The translations under genes were made by a program, and so were the position numbers. 64,000 bases of DNA from Echinococcus granulosus (Eukaryota; Platyhelminthes; Cestoda; Cyclophyllidea; Taeniidae): the NCBI RefSeq assembly GCF_000524195.1, contig NW_020170384.1, positions 24,015 to 88,014 on the forward strand, given 5' to 3'. This document shows positions 1 through 11,800 of the stretch, one piece after another. The notes beneath the pieces are model-generated. The model made no database searches, was not told the origin of the DNA, and saw nothing but the letters and a program-made list of their open reading frames with translations. How positions within the stretch are numbered: position 1 is the first letter of the stretch; each line of letters begins with the position of its first letter.

Positions 1-970
1 CTTCACTACGTATCAAGGACACAAAAGTAGACAACCAAAGTGATAAAGGATTAAATCTACCCAGTTGTTCAAGAAGTCCAAACAAATTTACCTCAGTTAA
101 TGGATTCCTCTTACGATTGCATCGTACTAGGCCTACTTGTGGTGTTTGAAGATGCCAATTAAAAGAAAAAACACGCTATTTTGTCCCAATATAGAATCGC
201 TGCACCGCCGCGGAACTACATCAAACACCGGTCTCATTCTGAGTAGTAGGCCACGTGTGAAAACGATAATAAAATTCACTGATAAGTTCACCTTATGTGT
301 TGCTTCCCATTTGCATGCATACAATGGTTTCTCATTCTAATCCATCTTAATTCAACTACAATAAGCGGATGTTGAGCGGCTAATGCGATACGATGAAGAG
401 GAAAGTACTGTCTTTCAAGCACTGCTTTTGAGCGAGTCGGCGAGTTCTTTTAACGTACCAATTCTCAAACCGTCAATCATTTTGAGAACCGTGGCTCAGA
501 TATGGGTGTGACTTGCCAAATACCCACTCCCGATCCAGTGCATTCACATGAACGCCAAGTAGGAGCCTGCAAAGTGCTTAATCTTGTAGCATTCCAATGA
601 CAGTGTAAGTGAAGCGATAAGTAGCAAGGACACGATTGAACTTTTGCGGATTGATGAAGTCAGTGTGATTGAGAGCTGATGAGATCTTTGATCTATACCA
701 TGGCCTCCTGAGGGAGCTATAAGTCAACCACACCCTCAACTTCAAGAATAGGATCCGACTGTACTACCACAATGCTAGTCTTTTTACAATCTTTTATCAG
801 TACCTAATGAAGCATTCAATCAACCGGAAATAACGCAGAACAGTATCAAAGTTAAAAATGATTATTTTAAACGGGTTTTCCGTGCGATTTTTGAGTACAC
901 TTACTGAAGGGGTTTTATTTTATACGGTGTTAGAGATCATTTCAAAATTGATGAAGGGCAGAAGTCTTAC
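1..970 (-). other. Ankyrin intron, 5' portion
   Basis: Non-coding by my reading. I looked for the next ankyrin repeats on the minus strand (a GFTPLAVAL-like start) and found none. Short ORFs near 133-340 on both strands overlap each other and resemble nothing I recognise. Confidence 0.6.
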
Positions 971-1069
971 ATCAGTCGCCAAGGCCTGATCAGCCCCCTT
1001 GTTCAGGAGATATTCAACAATTTCTGTGTGGTTTTCTTGAGCGGCCATATACAGTGGTGTGAATCCATT
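971..1069 (-). CDS. ANK: Ankyrin exon: repeat 4
   Basis: This 99-bp exon encodes one repeat ([11 protein letters not shown], then [14 protein letters not shown]). The acceptor is a T-rich tract plus TAG and the donor is GTAAGA, phase 0 to 0. It is too short for an ORF scan to show in the right frame. The next repeat exon is not found between 1 and 970, so it lies beyond the window edge. Confidence 0.9.
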
Positions 1070-4000
1070 CTACAAAAAAGAAGATAGATTCTCGTGTAAA
1101 AGGTAATTGGCCTTCCGCCTAGTATGTAGTTAAATGCCACTTGGCACAGTAATGTCGAAATGCCAAAACAGCCGTAAGATGGAGTGGCAAACATGTTTGC
1201 CCTATATAAGAACTACACATAGCCAAATATCCATTTCATTGCATAAAAAGTATTTTGATTACTCAGCATCAGCTACCAGAACTGCATTTAAAAAACTTCA
1301 CTTTTTATCAATGTAAACGCTAGTCGAAAAAGTCGCAAAGTGGGCCATTACAACATCAGGCACCACCTCATGCTCAAGGACCTAAGCTTCAGCGAACCCA
1401 CTTCAAGTGTACTTTCGCTCTTGGAATTCTAGTATCAAGCTCTTCACTTTTACCCCAAACAGAAACTGTATGGAGTACGCCCTGTCGCCTCAGCGGCCTC
1501 GGAGGAATTTACAATCGTCTGGCGTAGGCAAGTTCACCAATGCATTGCTCAATATCGCGCATCTAGAAATTCGCTTTTCTGATGCGAAGAGCATAGGTTG
1601 TGGAAAACATCGGATTAAGAACAACATTTGAGGGAGAAACGTCTTCATGCGCATGCATTGCCATTTTGTACAGTGTAAAACTTCCAGTTCTTCTTTATCT
1701 TTTGATATTTTTTTCTACTTTTCAAAGAATTTGAAGGCAGATCTGAAGTATCGAGTGTAGCTTGGATTTCCTTGCCTATGTTAAGTGAAAATGAGTGTCT
1801 AGTTTTTTTTATTTTTTTCTAAATTCGTTAACGCACTGACATGGCTTGAATATAACTGCATATTGCCAGTGGTTAATGAAGTGCTGGATAACAAACGAGA
1901 AGAGGAGATCGCAGTTTGCAATTCAGACGTGGTCCCCGAGCAAATATGTCAATTTTGCATAATACTTGTTTCTAATCGTCTCTGTTTGTGCAAAACTGGA
2001 ATATACAGGGTGGATGGTGGCTTCAATCTTCACCTCTTTTGCCCCCAAGGCTTAATAACAATAGCTCTTATAAGTAGGCTTGTAATACTTGCGTAAGGGA
2101 AGTATTTCAAAGCACGTGAGGTAAGCGCATTCGTTTAGCAAAGAAGTATCAACTTCTCAATGGAATAGCCAACGATCGCTGTTTTGAAGCGGGGCAAGTA
2201 TTTTGGAAATGATAAAATTAATGCAATTTAGGCATCTCCTTGAAAAGATGGGTTATTGAGGGATGAGAAATAACCTGAGATTTGGCATTGACATCGGCAC
2301 CTCGTTCGACCAAAAGTCTAACGATTTCGCTTCGTCCAGCAAGACTGGCGATGTGGAGGGCGGTGTTCCCACGATTTGTCTTGGCATCGATTGTGGCATG
2401 GTGGTCCAGCAGTAGTCGAACGACTGGCAAGTGACCCTCCTTTGAGGCCAGGTGAAGTGCATTCAGTCCATTCTACAATCCGCGGCATTAGTGAATATAC
2501 CTAGTAAATATTGCTTCTACCATTATCTTATGTAAGCAAAATTTATAACTTTCAGCAATCTCTATCAGTAACGCTTCAAGTTAAAAGTTTTTGAAGATTG
2601 CAAGTTTCTGCCGGATGGATTACCCAAATTAACATCAGATTTTACTACATGGAAGTGGATAACAGGGTTAAACATTTAATTCATGCCCTGAAAAACTCTC
2701 TAAATGAAATATCAAGATAGTTACTTTAACTTAGCGATTCAACCCTCAAGATCTGTTTACTGTTAATTTCAGTGACCAATGAGTGGATTCAAAGTATGTC
2801 AAAAACAAGACGGATATACAAGACTTCGTTCGTGAAGCTCTACCTATTTTTCTGCTCCATGCTTCGAGCGAGATTTTAAGGTAGCGACCAAAATGGTGTG
2901 CGCTAGCCACTGAAAAGAGAGTCAGCTGTGTAAAAGGAGGCTCCTAGTTCCTGCTTCGTCGTTACTGCTTAAAATTAGTCGTCAATACTTGGCTTATGAA
3001 TTCCTGGAAGGTAATCCGGCCAAGCGATATGCGCCCTCTTTTCATTGGGACTGAATGGGCTCTTCATTTGAAGGTACTCAAACAGTCTCTTCACAATTCT
3101 GGCAACCAACTAGTCAAAATTTCGAAAGAACCAGCACAATGTCATTTAAATTAGACACAGTGTGTTATGGGCTTGAATTGTTAAAAAACGCAAAGAAATT
3201 TCAATATTACGAGTCGGTATACGATGCTGAAAAAAATTGCTTTGGTTGAGTTAGAAAAGAAAAAGAAATTTGATGTGCGAGAAGTCTTTCATGTTCCAAA
3301 GAAAGTTAAGATTAACTCTTAAAAAAACTACATTCGCCTGAACGAAAAAAACTATAGTATTTACTTGAGTTATAATACGAAAACTTTAAGTGGTTCTTTG
3401 AGTTTAATGTAATTTTCAGTGCTTTAGTCAGAACTCAGTCCGCTTCCTCGGATATCTGTCGTCCCAGTGACCAATCGTCGGCGAAGATGGCAGTTGGGGT
3501 GCCTTGTATGGAAAAGCCATAACGACGCAACGCACACCTACGTACTTTTTTGATAAACTGTACAAGAATATAAAAGTTATTAGACGACTAAAAGGATAAA
3601 CTATGGTGGATTATAGGTAAATGTTATCCGACTAAAGCTTGGCACAAAACTGTTCTTCGTTTTAAAAATTGTACACTTCTTTCGTTTACACGCTTGAGTT
3701 TTCGTCTCTTACTTAAAGAGATATTTTTTTCCCAAGTTGTAAAACAGAAGTCAAGTAGCAATTTTCGACTTTTCATTGGGCCGCCACTTCAAGCCCCCTT
3801 TACTTCACCGAACTTCGAGCATGATGCGTAACTTTACTATCACGAGTGTTTCCAATACAACGCCAAGTTTGTTTGCTTGGTAGGGAATCATTGAGACAAG
3901 CACGTTACCAGTAGCATCTGCCTCATTGTGCAAATTTCCCCCTCTACCGTGGTAAGCTGCTGCTCCTTCTCACATAGTCGCCTCCGCCCTTGGGCGAAGG

Positions 4001-5932
4001 TGGGTATCACGCTACACCGTCGCCACGGTGGCTTGAGGCAGAGGGCTTACAGGGCACTAATGCTGACTCTCGCGCACGTCGGCAGCGATGGCCGGTTTGG
4101 GCGAGGCAGCGCGTCGACATTGGCTGTAGGCCTTGACGAAAAAATCGTCCTTAACTGCAATAACCTTACTTCAACAGCACCAAAGGTGCCAGTGCCAACT
4201 GTTGGGACCTATTGGTGTGCATATTGTGAACGCAACTACACTGTACATCTCGACCAGCAAACACATGAAACAGGACGGTTATTCATTCTCCAGCCTTATT
4301 CAACTGGCTTAGTGTCTGATTTAATTAGCGGACGAGGTTTGCTACCTAGTAAGTTCAAAGACCCAAAATTGTATCCACATTGGATTAGCATGTGTAAGTA
4401 AACCAAATTTCTTCGAATAATTCAAACATGAATCCGTGCGAAAGCCAATGACCTGAGTGCTTAAGAGCAAACGTGGGAAAGCATACCAAATACCTATCCC
4501 AAGCCAATTTGGCTGCTATCAGACTTTTTCCCATAGAAAATGGCTAATGCAAATGTACAATAAACAGTCTCTTTGACGAGCTGTTCAAACTTCGCCAATC
4601 ACTCAGAGAAAACGGAAGATTTTGGTTGACATTAGTTTGTCAAGTATGTCATCAACTGACCGTTAAACCAAAAAAGGATTAAATTATTTGAAAAAGAAAC
4701 AGCCAAGATAGATGGTATTTATCTACTTTGACCATAATTAAATCTTATCAATGAGCCAGGGCGTTTGATAGAATGACAAATTTTCAATAGGAAAAACATT
4801 GGATAAATCCCTAGTAATGCGCTGTAACTAAATCTTAGGTGGTAAGTTTAAATATGAAGTAAGAAGAATTAAATTAGCCACGTATTTTTATGCAGTTCGC
4901 CACCACCTCAAGCTGTGAATTGCCCTGTGGTAATACTTAGTATCTCCTTCCATTTTCGCGGGATCAGAGCAGTGCTTGAGCAAACTATAATAACTGTAAG
5001 GCAACTATAATAATCATCACAAAAAATAAGCAAAATTCGGGCTTAATACTACAGTAGTAGGGCAGTAATAGTGTCCTCATCCAGGACTTAATAATACTTA
5101 CAAAATTGGGCAAACGGTTACTTTGCTGTGATGGCGGCATGGCTGCTTTAACCTACAGAATTCCTGCCATGCTGCTAACTGGAACACTTTCGCAATCTAC
5201 ATTGAGGCATATTTGCGCATCAACAGCTCCTTGTGAAATTAACCTAGGGGCATGACCATTTTACTTTTAAACTCACAAGTTTCTATGCTGATGCCCATTC
5301 AAGAACACGTATTGTCGAAAACTGCAGACAATATTCACTAATGCAAATTATATGGAAGCCACAAATACACCACACACATGACTTCCAAAGTTATAAGTAG
5401 TATTCCCTGGGTCAGTCGGTCGATATACTCACTCTTTCAGGCATAACGAGTAAGGAAGTATTCATTGGTACTTGAGAAGTGAGACACTCACCGAACTGAC
5501 GGCGTTGATATCAACATTTGAATTGAGATACTCGGCTATCTTCCCAATGTTTCCAGATCGGGCTGCACGTAGGAAACCTTGTTTAGGTTCGGTCTGTTTT
5601 CGCGGCCCACGTTGACCAAGGTGCATCCAAAGGGGGAAATTTCGCGTGTGAAGGGGTTGGTCGGTTTCGCGCACCGTGGCGATGGAAGTGGGAGGAGGGG
5701 GAATGTCATCCGGGTTGATTACGTTGTAGTTGCGTGAAAAAATGGGAGGAAGAGTAAAACATCGACGGTTAGAATTTCGCTGAATGCGTTCCAGTAGATC
5801 CTCTCGTTCCCATTGGCGAATGCTTTTTCTGATGGGAAAGCAGGCGGTGAAGGAAGCACTTCTTCGTGGCTTTCGCTCCACCGTCTGACTACCCCGCTTT
5901 AAGGTGGATGCGGGTGTCTTCTCATGAATCAT
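971..5932 (-). CDS. ANK: Ankyrin, N-terminal part (three exons, continues beyond left edge)
   Basis: Ankyrins link membrane channels, transporters and adhesion proteins to the spectrin skeleton through an array of about 24 ankyrin repeats. In transcription order the exons are 5492-5932 (147 codons), 2275-2472 (66 codons) and 971-1069 (33 codons), all phase 0 with GT/AG borders. The first ends with the start of repeat 1 ([20 protein letters not shown]). The second holds [10 protein letters not shown] and [20 protein letters not shown]. The third holds [20 protein letters not shown]. These are the order and wording of repeats 1-4 in animal ankyrin 1/2/3, and exons of 99 or 198 bp, one or two repeats each, are typical of the family. 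The rest (remaining repeats, ZU5, UPA, death domain) would lie left of position 971, outside the window. The first 120 residues are basic and proline-rich and unlike vertebrate ankyrin. The true 5' end is unsettled; see the exon at 18178. Confidence 0.9.
1070..2274 (-). other. Ankyrin intron (1205 bp)
   Basis: Intron between the repeat 2-3 exon and the repeat 4 exon. It is AT-rich with poly-T runs (for example near 1800). No coding exon or repeat was recognised. Confidence 0.75.
2275..2472 (-). CDS. ANK: Ankyrin exon: repeats 2-3
   Basis: This 198-bp exon encodes two complete 33-residue repeats. The acceptor is ...TGTAG before AATGGACTG and the donor follows CAG as GTTATT. It has the hallmark repeat signatures: [25 protein letters not shown], then [15 protein letters not shown] and [12 protein letters not shown]. 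The length is an exact multiple of the repeat unit, and phase 0 at both ends matches the neighbouring exons. Confidence 0.92.
2473..5491 (-). other. Ankyrin intron (3019 bp)
   Basis: Intron between the N-terminal exon and the repeat 2-3 exon. It contains a GC-richer island at about 3930-4140 that keeps a 157-codon plus-strand frame open, but I see no family similarity, so it is not called as a gene. Confidence 0.7.
5492..5932 (-). CDS. ANK: Ankyrin exon: N-terminal region and start of repeat 1
   Basis: The reading frame opens at ATG 5932 ([10 protein letters not shown]) and ends at a donor GTGAGT after residues INAVSS. Residues 1-115 are low-similarity, with basic stretches ([16 protein letters not shown]) and a proline run ([10 protein letters not shown]). 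Ankyrin repeat 1 starts near residue 118. The frame stays open for about 16 codons upstream of this ATG, so a 5' extension by splicing is possible, but I found no acceptor there in the right phase. ATG 5932 is therefore the best supported start for this transcript. Confidence 0.8.
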
Positions 5933-8773
5933 TGTCGTGTAATTTTGAGGGAATCCTCCAATTAACCTTTTACTCCTCCTGTGAGTATGTGTAAGCGTAT
6001 GTAGGTGCTCGAGTAATGTGAGTTACTGAGTGCCAATCGACGGTGGCTAGAAAGCTTAAAATCTCCAGTTTTTACAAGAGCACAAGCACATGCCGTTAAA
6101 GTTAAAGGGAACCAATAAGGGCGAGGGAACAGTCTTATTCGACGATGCACACACAAGCACCCCATGTTTCTCGGTTTGAGTGGGTGAGTGTAAGCAGGTA
6201 TGGCACGAATCAAGGAGTCCCTCAATCAGAGGTGTGGCGGTGATGACAACCGTTGTTCTGCTAAAATTCATGAAGTGGCGTATCGCCACGACCTCCCTTA
6301 AAGGTCCATTTATGGATTCAATTTAGTACATTAAGTTATGGCTTCAGTCGTGGCGCTTACGCGGAAGCACGAAAATCCGGTATTACGGAGTTCGCTTGGG
6401 GCCTCATTATGTGACTTAGGGAAATTTCTCTACCATCTACAAACGAAATTGTTTTCTACTGCAATGTTTCCTTCCAGTGCCGTCGAATTCAAGTGAAACA
6501 CTTATTTACTGTCTTACAGTTGGGAAAGACGCGGAGATGTCCTTTTCCGTCGTCGGTTTATGCACTAGAAACTTCACAGTAAATTGTACGTGTAGATCTT
6601 TATCTCGAACAAACAATATTATACTTCGAACAAGTTTTCAACGCTACTGATTATTTCGAGATAAAAGGCATGGGTATATGTTGTGATAGTCCTTACTCCT
6701 TCAGGTTGCTGATGAATGACCCCATTAAATCCTGTTTACAATGACATTTAAATATCGCCAACTTGACCTTGGGTGTCATCTTCACAGCTTAAAAACAACA
6801 CCACTCTGTTTTAAACTTGGTTGGTGTATAATCATGGTGAAATGCAAATGACTCGCACCTTGCTGCTAATCAAGTCGGGGCAGCAGTCACACCACGTTGG
6901 TAATTAACAAAGTATTTCCAGAAACTAAGATCGATGGCAGGAATAAAAGATAAGAAAACCGAACTTTGGCAAAAAAAAGTCGAAAAAATGAAAATAATCT
7001 GATGCAGAACATTCCTATGCCGTGTGTGCTAGGTTATACGCATCTCCCATTGTTTCCTGCTTACGCTCAAAAAGCCTCCAATTGATGGTAAAGTATGTGT
7101 TGGAGGGTTGGAAAACTATAGGACTCAAAAGCAGCAAAACAGTTTGAATTACTCACATGGGATCCAGCAGTATTGGCAGTCTCCACCATATTGCTTTTAT
7201 GCATTAATGCTAGTTCTAGAATGGAATGCCAGGCATGTGGCGGTGTTGACACAGAATAGAAAATCGAACGTGATTAGGGAAGGGGCTCAGAATCGCGTGT
7301 CTGGTTGAACTTGAGCTTGAACGCTGGATGGAGCGGCCGCAGCGACCGCTTGTGCACACCTGTAGGTGCGACGAGGATGTTCGGACTGTACAACGATGTG
7401 GACGCACACGTATACAGGAAGTGCCTTCGCGCGCAGCAACTACGAGATGCAATGGGTGAAGGGGGTGGGAGGGAGGAGGTAGGGATATAATTTCACTGCT
7501 GCTGTTGCCGGTGTGGAATCCCAAGCCGATCAATATGGAGCTGCGCACACGTCACGCACTCCTACCTGTCCGGGAAAGGGGATGGGCCCTACCTCTCACG
7601 CACACACGCACCCACGCTAGCGCGCGTCCGCGTGTCCGTCCCACGGTGTCAGATGAACGCGCTCTTGCCGACCTCCAAGCGATATGAGGGCGCCTGTCTC
7701 AACCGACCCAAAGACTCATTCATCGTGCTGTTTACCTAACCATAGCTGTTCCAAGTATCCAGATTGGTAGTAAAACGCAAAATTATTTAAAAAACAGATC
7801 CAGTGAATTTGCTGTAGGCAGACGATTCGATAAGGACCGTAAGGATTACACCCGGGCAAATTTGACATTTGCTTTTTATGCGTCTATTCACACTTAATAC
7901 TTACTCCCACTTGAATGTGACACAGAAAAACCACCTTACAAATGGTTGGAAAAATCCAGAATTAGGTTATTTTCACACGATGCACACTAAATTCTGAGGA
8001 TTAATTATATGATAATCGAAGAGAGGAATCTTTTAACAAAGTGTGCAGAGCATGTGATGTAGATATTAACTTGCCTACAGTAATGTAGGTGTGATAGTTG
8101 AACAAGCGCCTATGACAGCACAGCACCGGACTTTTTAACCTGACTCATCACGAACACAATGGCAACCTACCGCAGAGTTTGGGTCACAAGTAAAGTGACA
8201 GTTTTTAAGCGATCTCGGAAATTCAGGCAGGTACCAACCAAATTTATCTATGCATGCTTAAATTTGCCTGCTTTCGTGAACATCCAAAGTAAGCAACGAA
8301 CCAGGCAGCCATGAAATATTGAAGCATTCAAATCAAGTCTTCAAATCCACTTCGAAACGGTCCAATAGAAAAATCAACGACTAGCACTTTCGTCCATAGC
8401 GAACCCACAACACGAATTGGAAAAACTGCTAAAAGAGGTGCAATGTCACTTTGGCTGAGGCAACACTTCATGCAAGTGGAGTCTCTTAAATGCAAACATG
8501 TTGATACTTCTTAACTAGAGTACCGGAAAAAAAGTGCCAAATCTACCTAATTCGAAGGAAGTTATTGCGATTGAATGTGAAATTTCACCGCTCGTATAGT
8601 TGAATAGTGATGGGGCTAAAGCTAAAAAATCTAATGCAAATACTACGTTTTTGAGTTGCAAACGTTACCCTCGTTCTGTCCTACTAATAAAATGTCACTT
8701 TTTTATCCCATTCATTGAACAAATTACAACATTTCTAAAGCGCAGCTAGCAAGCGCGTATTTTCTCTCTAGTG

Positions 8774-8821
8774 CCGGACGAAATTATACCATGGCGTGCG
8801 GGATGCATGGTATCATTCCGG
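8774..8821. repeat. Imperfect inverted repeat (hairpin)
   Basis: The left arm 8774-8793 (CCGGACGAAATTATACCATG) pairs with the right arm 8806-8821 (CATGGTATCATTCCGG) around a 12-nt loop, with two extra bases on the left and one mismatch. The arms are too short for a typical animal pre-miRNA. It may be a relic of a small inverted-repeat transposon or a structured RNA. Confidence 0.5.
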
Positions 8822-11800
8822 AAGCCCGAGGATTCCGTCCTCCGCGAAAGGTGACGTGTATCTCATACTCTTAGTGAAATCACTGACGAAATTGTCATTC
8901 ATTGGCAAAACTAGTAAGGGTTCTTTAAGTGTTTAACACAGCGAAGAAGGCGTGACAGCTGAAGACTTGTAGTGACACACGGATTCAGGGTAGGTGATGA
9001 GGATTCACGACAGAATGATGAAGTCAAGTATCGCACTCGCACACCCCACACTCTACCTTAGGGGCAACGCCGTCTTAGCTCTTGGAGCTGCTAGCACTAT
9101 TGGCAGGAAACAATTACCCCGAATGAAATTTCCGCAAATTTATTGTAAGTGGGGCGTGTAACAAGCCTCTGGGGGCCTTCAATCCCACAAGTGGTATTTT
9201 AAAGTGAGAAAAGAGCAGTCAAGTTTATTACTAGTGTCTTTCACTTTTACGGTAATACAGTGAGAATTTTCTCTGTTTTTGTTCCCCTTGCTCGCCAACC
9301 ACGACGTTCATCTGCTGAATGGATCTTATTCGACGTGTGAATTTCTAGTTACAATAAAAATTGTCAAAAAGAAATTAATGTCAGTTTCGCTGTGGATTAA
9401 GTCAACAAAGTGGTTCTGTTTATTTGACTTCCTTTTTTCTGACCCAACTGCTTGCTTATCCTCAACGTATTCGAAGTGGGGATGCAATAAGAATGAGCAG
9501 AAAGGATGGCGATTCCTAGTCATTTTTACTCGATTTTTATACTTATCAATGCAGGTGATTAGTAGGAATGGCACTACGAGTCTTGCAGTTGGGACCTCTC
9601 GAATTTTCAATCCAATATCAATTAGGAATTCTGCAATTAGACGGGTTTTAATGACAGCCTCCACTAAGCAAACGTCTGAACCTACTAATAACGATTATGT
9701 AGTCGACAATTTAGCATTTTAAACGATTTTTGAGATTAAAAATGCTGCAGTTTGTGGATTTTTAATACGATATATGCAAGAAATCAACTTTCTATTTCAT
9801 TGTAAGTGCCCGTATAGTGTAAATGCTTGTTTATAGACCTAAAATTTGTCTTGAATTTGTAATTTCTTTTGTTTTACCAGAAACAAATCTTAAAAAATAC
9901 TGCGATAGGAAGCTGGTGTCTACTCAGGACCTAACTGACCAGTTGCACCACTCAAGAAGTGCCGTCCGACTTGCACGATGACAATTTTAAAACGGACATC
10001 TAGTGAAGAGAGCAATTCTAAGTAGAATGAGAGAGAAGACAAAGAGAGAATGATTTTGAACTTTGACTTATACTAATTATTGTATAAAGGTTTTGATTTT
10101 TACAGCCACTTAGTCATGGCAACAACATTATGGCACGCAGCCGCATGTTGCGCTCGCTAAGTCCGTGGTGCGATGTTGAAGTGATTTGTGGATGATAGCC
10201 GAAGAGATCTTGCTTTAATGCACCACTGAGAAGCATTGAAATTAACAGGTGTCATCACAAGCATTCGACATCGGAGACAGCCTAAATCAAGTACCAACCC
10301 ATAATAAAAGCCAATCTCTTTTTGCTTAGATGCATAAACTTGGAGCTTTGTCACTTTTGGTACCTACTACTTGAGTACTATGCGATGCCAATTTAAACAC
10401 GTGTTCGCTTAATTTGATCCGGAAATACGCCACGGAAACTGCATAAAAAATGAGGCTTATTGTCATAGCACCGATAACTAGACAAGAGCAGCTAATTGTC
10501 AAATGAATTTCCAGTATTCTCAGCTTCAACCAATTAAGTGGCCACGTTTTGGCCAAATAAATGCCTTTGAACAAGGTACAAAATTCAGAAAATCTGTGTT
10601 TTCCAAAGGTAGAAACGAGACATTTTACTTATAAAGACCTAGTAGTATATGCGTGGTCCTAGTCAGCTGTACAAAGACTTGTTGATTCACGTATTTTTAA
10701 AGCGTTGTTTGATTAATTAATTATAACTCAAATTTACTAAGCGGTTGCATACAAAATCCTATTAAGTATGGTTGAATGATTTGTTTTAAATTTTCTCTAT
10801 ACCAGTCTGTAGCAGACAGGTAGGAAATCATAAGAGTTCCTTCGAGCTGGTTTTAGCCTATTTTCACAAGAAACTTTCGTGTTAGCACGCCAAAGTGTTT
10901 CATGAATACACTAATGCAAGGTTGATTAGATGAAATGTGAAGGGAGAAGGCATATTCAAATGGCTTTTAGTTAGGAATCAAATATTCTAAGTTTTTGATC
11001 ATTTGTAACATGAAGTAAAATACCACTCTCTGAAGACTCAACTTGGTGGCATTTCCATGCATGGTGATATGAGGAAAGCCAGTAACAACAGTAGTGAAAT
11101 AAGTCATTAGAAATGGGTTTAAATTGGCTTTAAACTCTGGAGAGCCAGCAATGTATTTAGAACAGAGTTGGATCAGTTAGTTTCCGACTTAAAAAGATTC
11201 AATCATTGCTTAAATCTGTGGTACACATGACACGGATTTTTAAAAAATTATAACATAATGGGTGGCAGTTATTTGCAAATTAACCCAAGAATTCGGTTTT
11301 CTAATAATCACGAACACAATTATGTTGAGGCGTATCCAAATGGTCGACATTTTACGGGAAATTCAACAATTTGTTATAAAAATGTAGCTCAAAGACTCAA
11401 ATATGGTTATCAGTAAAGGGAACTGCTTCAAGCCTTAAAAATATTGTCACTATAATCAATGTGGACAACTTAAATTAGGTGAATTATTCATCGCCCCTAA
11501 TTTATGCACGAGGTTTGTTATCTGCGCAAGTGAAAAAAGTGTGTTGAGCTAGCATTGAAAATAAGGGCGCGTTTCCCATTGGCATTCGATTTTCGCAAAT
11601 AGGAGTCGGGCCGGTCTCTTCCTTTATTGAGAGGGTTATCAGTGCACAGCATGTGATCGTTGTGGCCCTCTACCAAGTATGCATTGTTTACGTTCACAGC
11701 TTTTCATCTAATCAAATGAGAGCGTCGTCACTTGTAAAGGCTGGCGACCATCCCACACTGACGACTGAGTTGTTCCACTAGGCGACGTTCATGTTATGTC

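Noticed and set aside
3928..4401. 157-codon plus-strand frame in an ankyrin intron
   Set aside because: The GC-rich first part explains the lack of stops; no domain, no splice context and opposite strand to the host gene.
9279..9722. 147-codon plus-strand frame and its 112-codon antisense partner
   Set aside because: Both strands are open over the same stretch, composition is intron-like, and no family is recognised.
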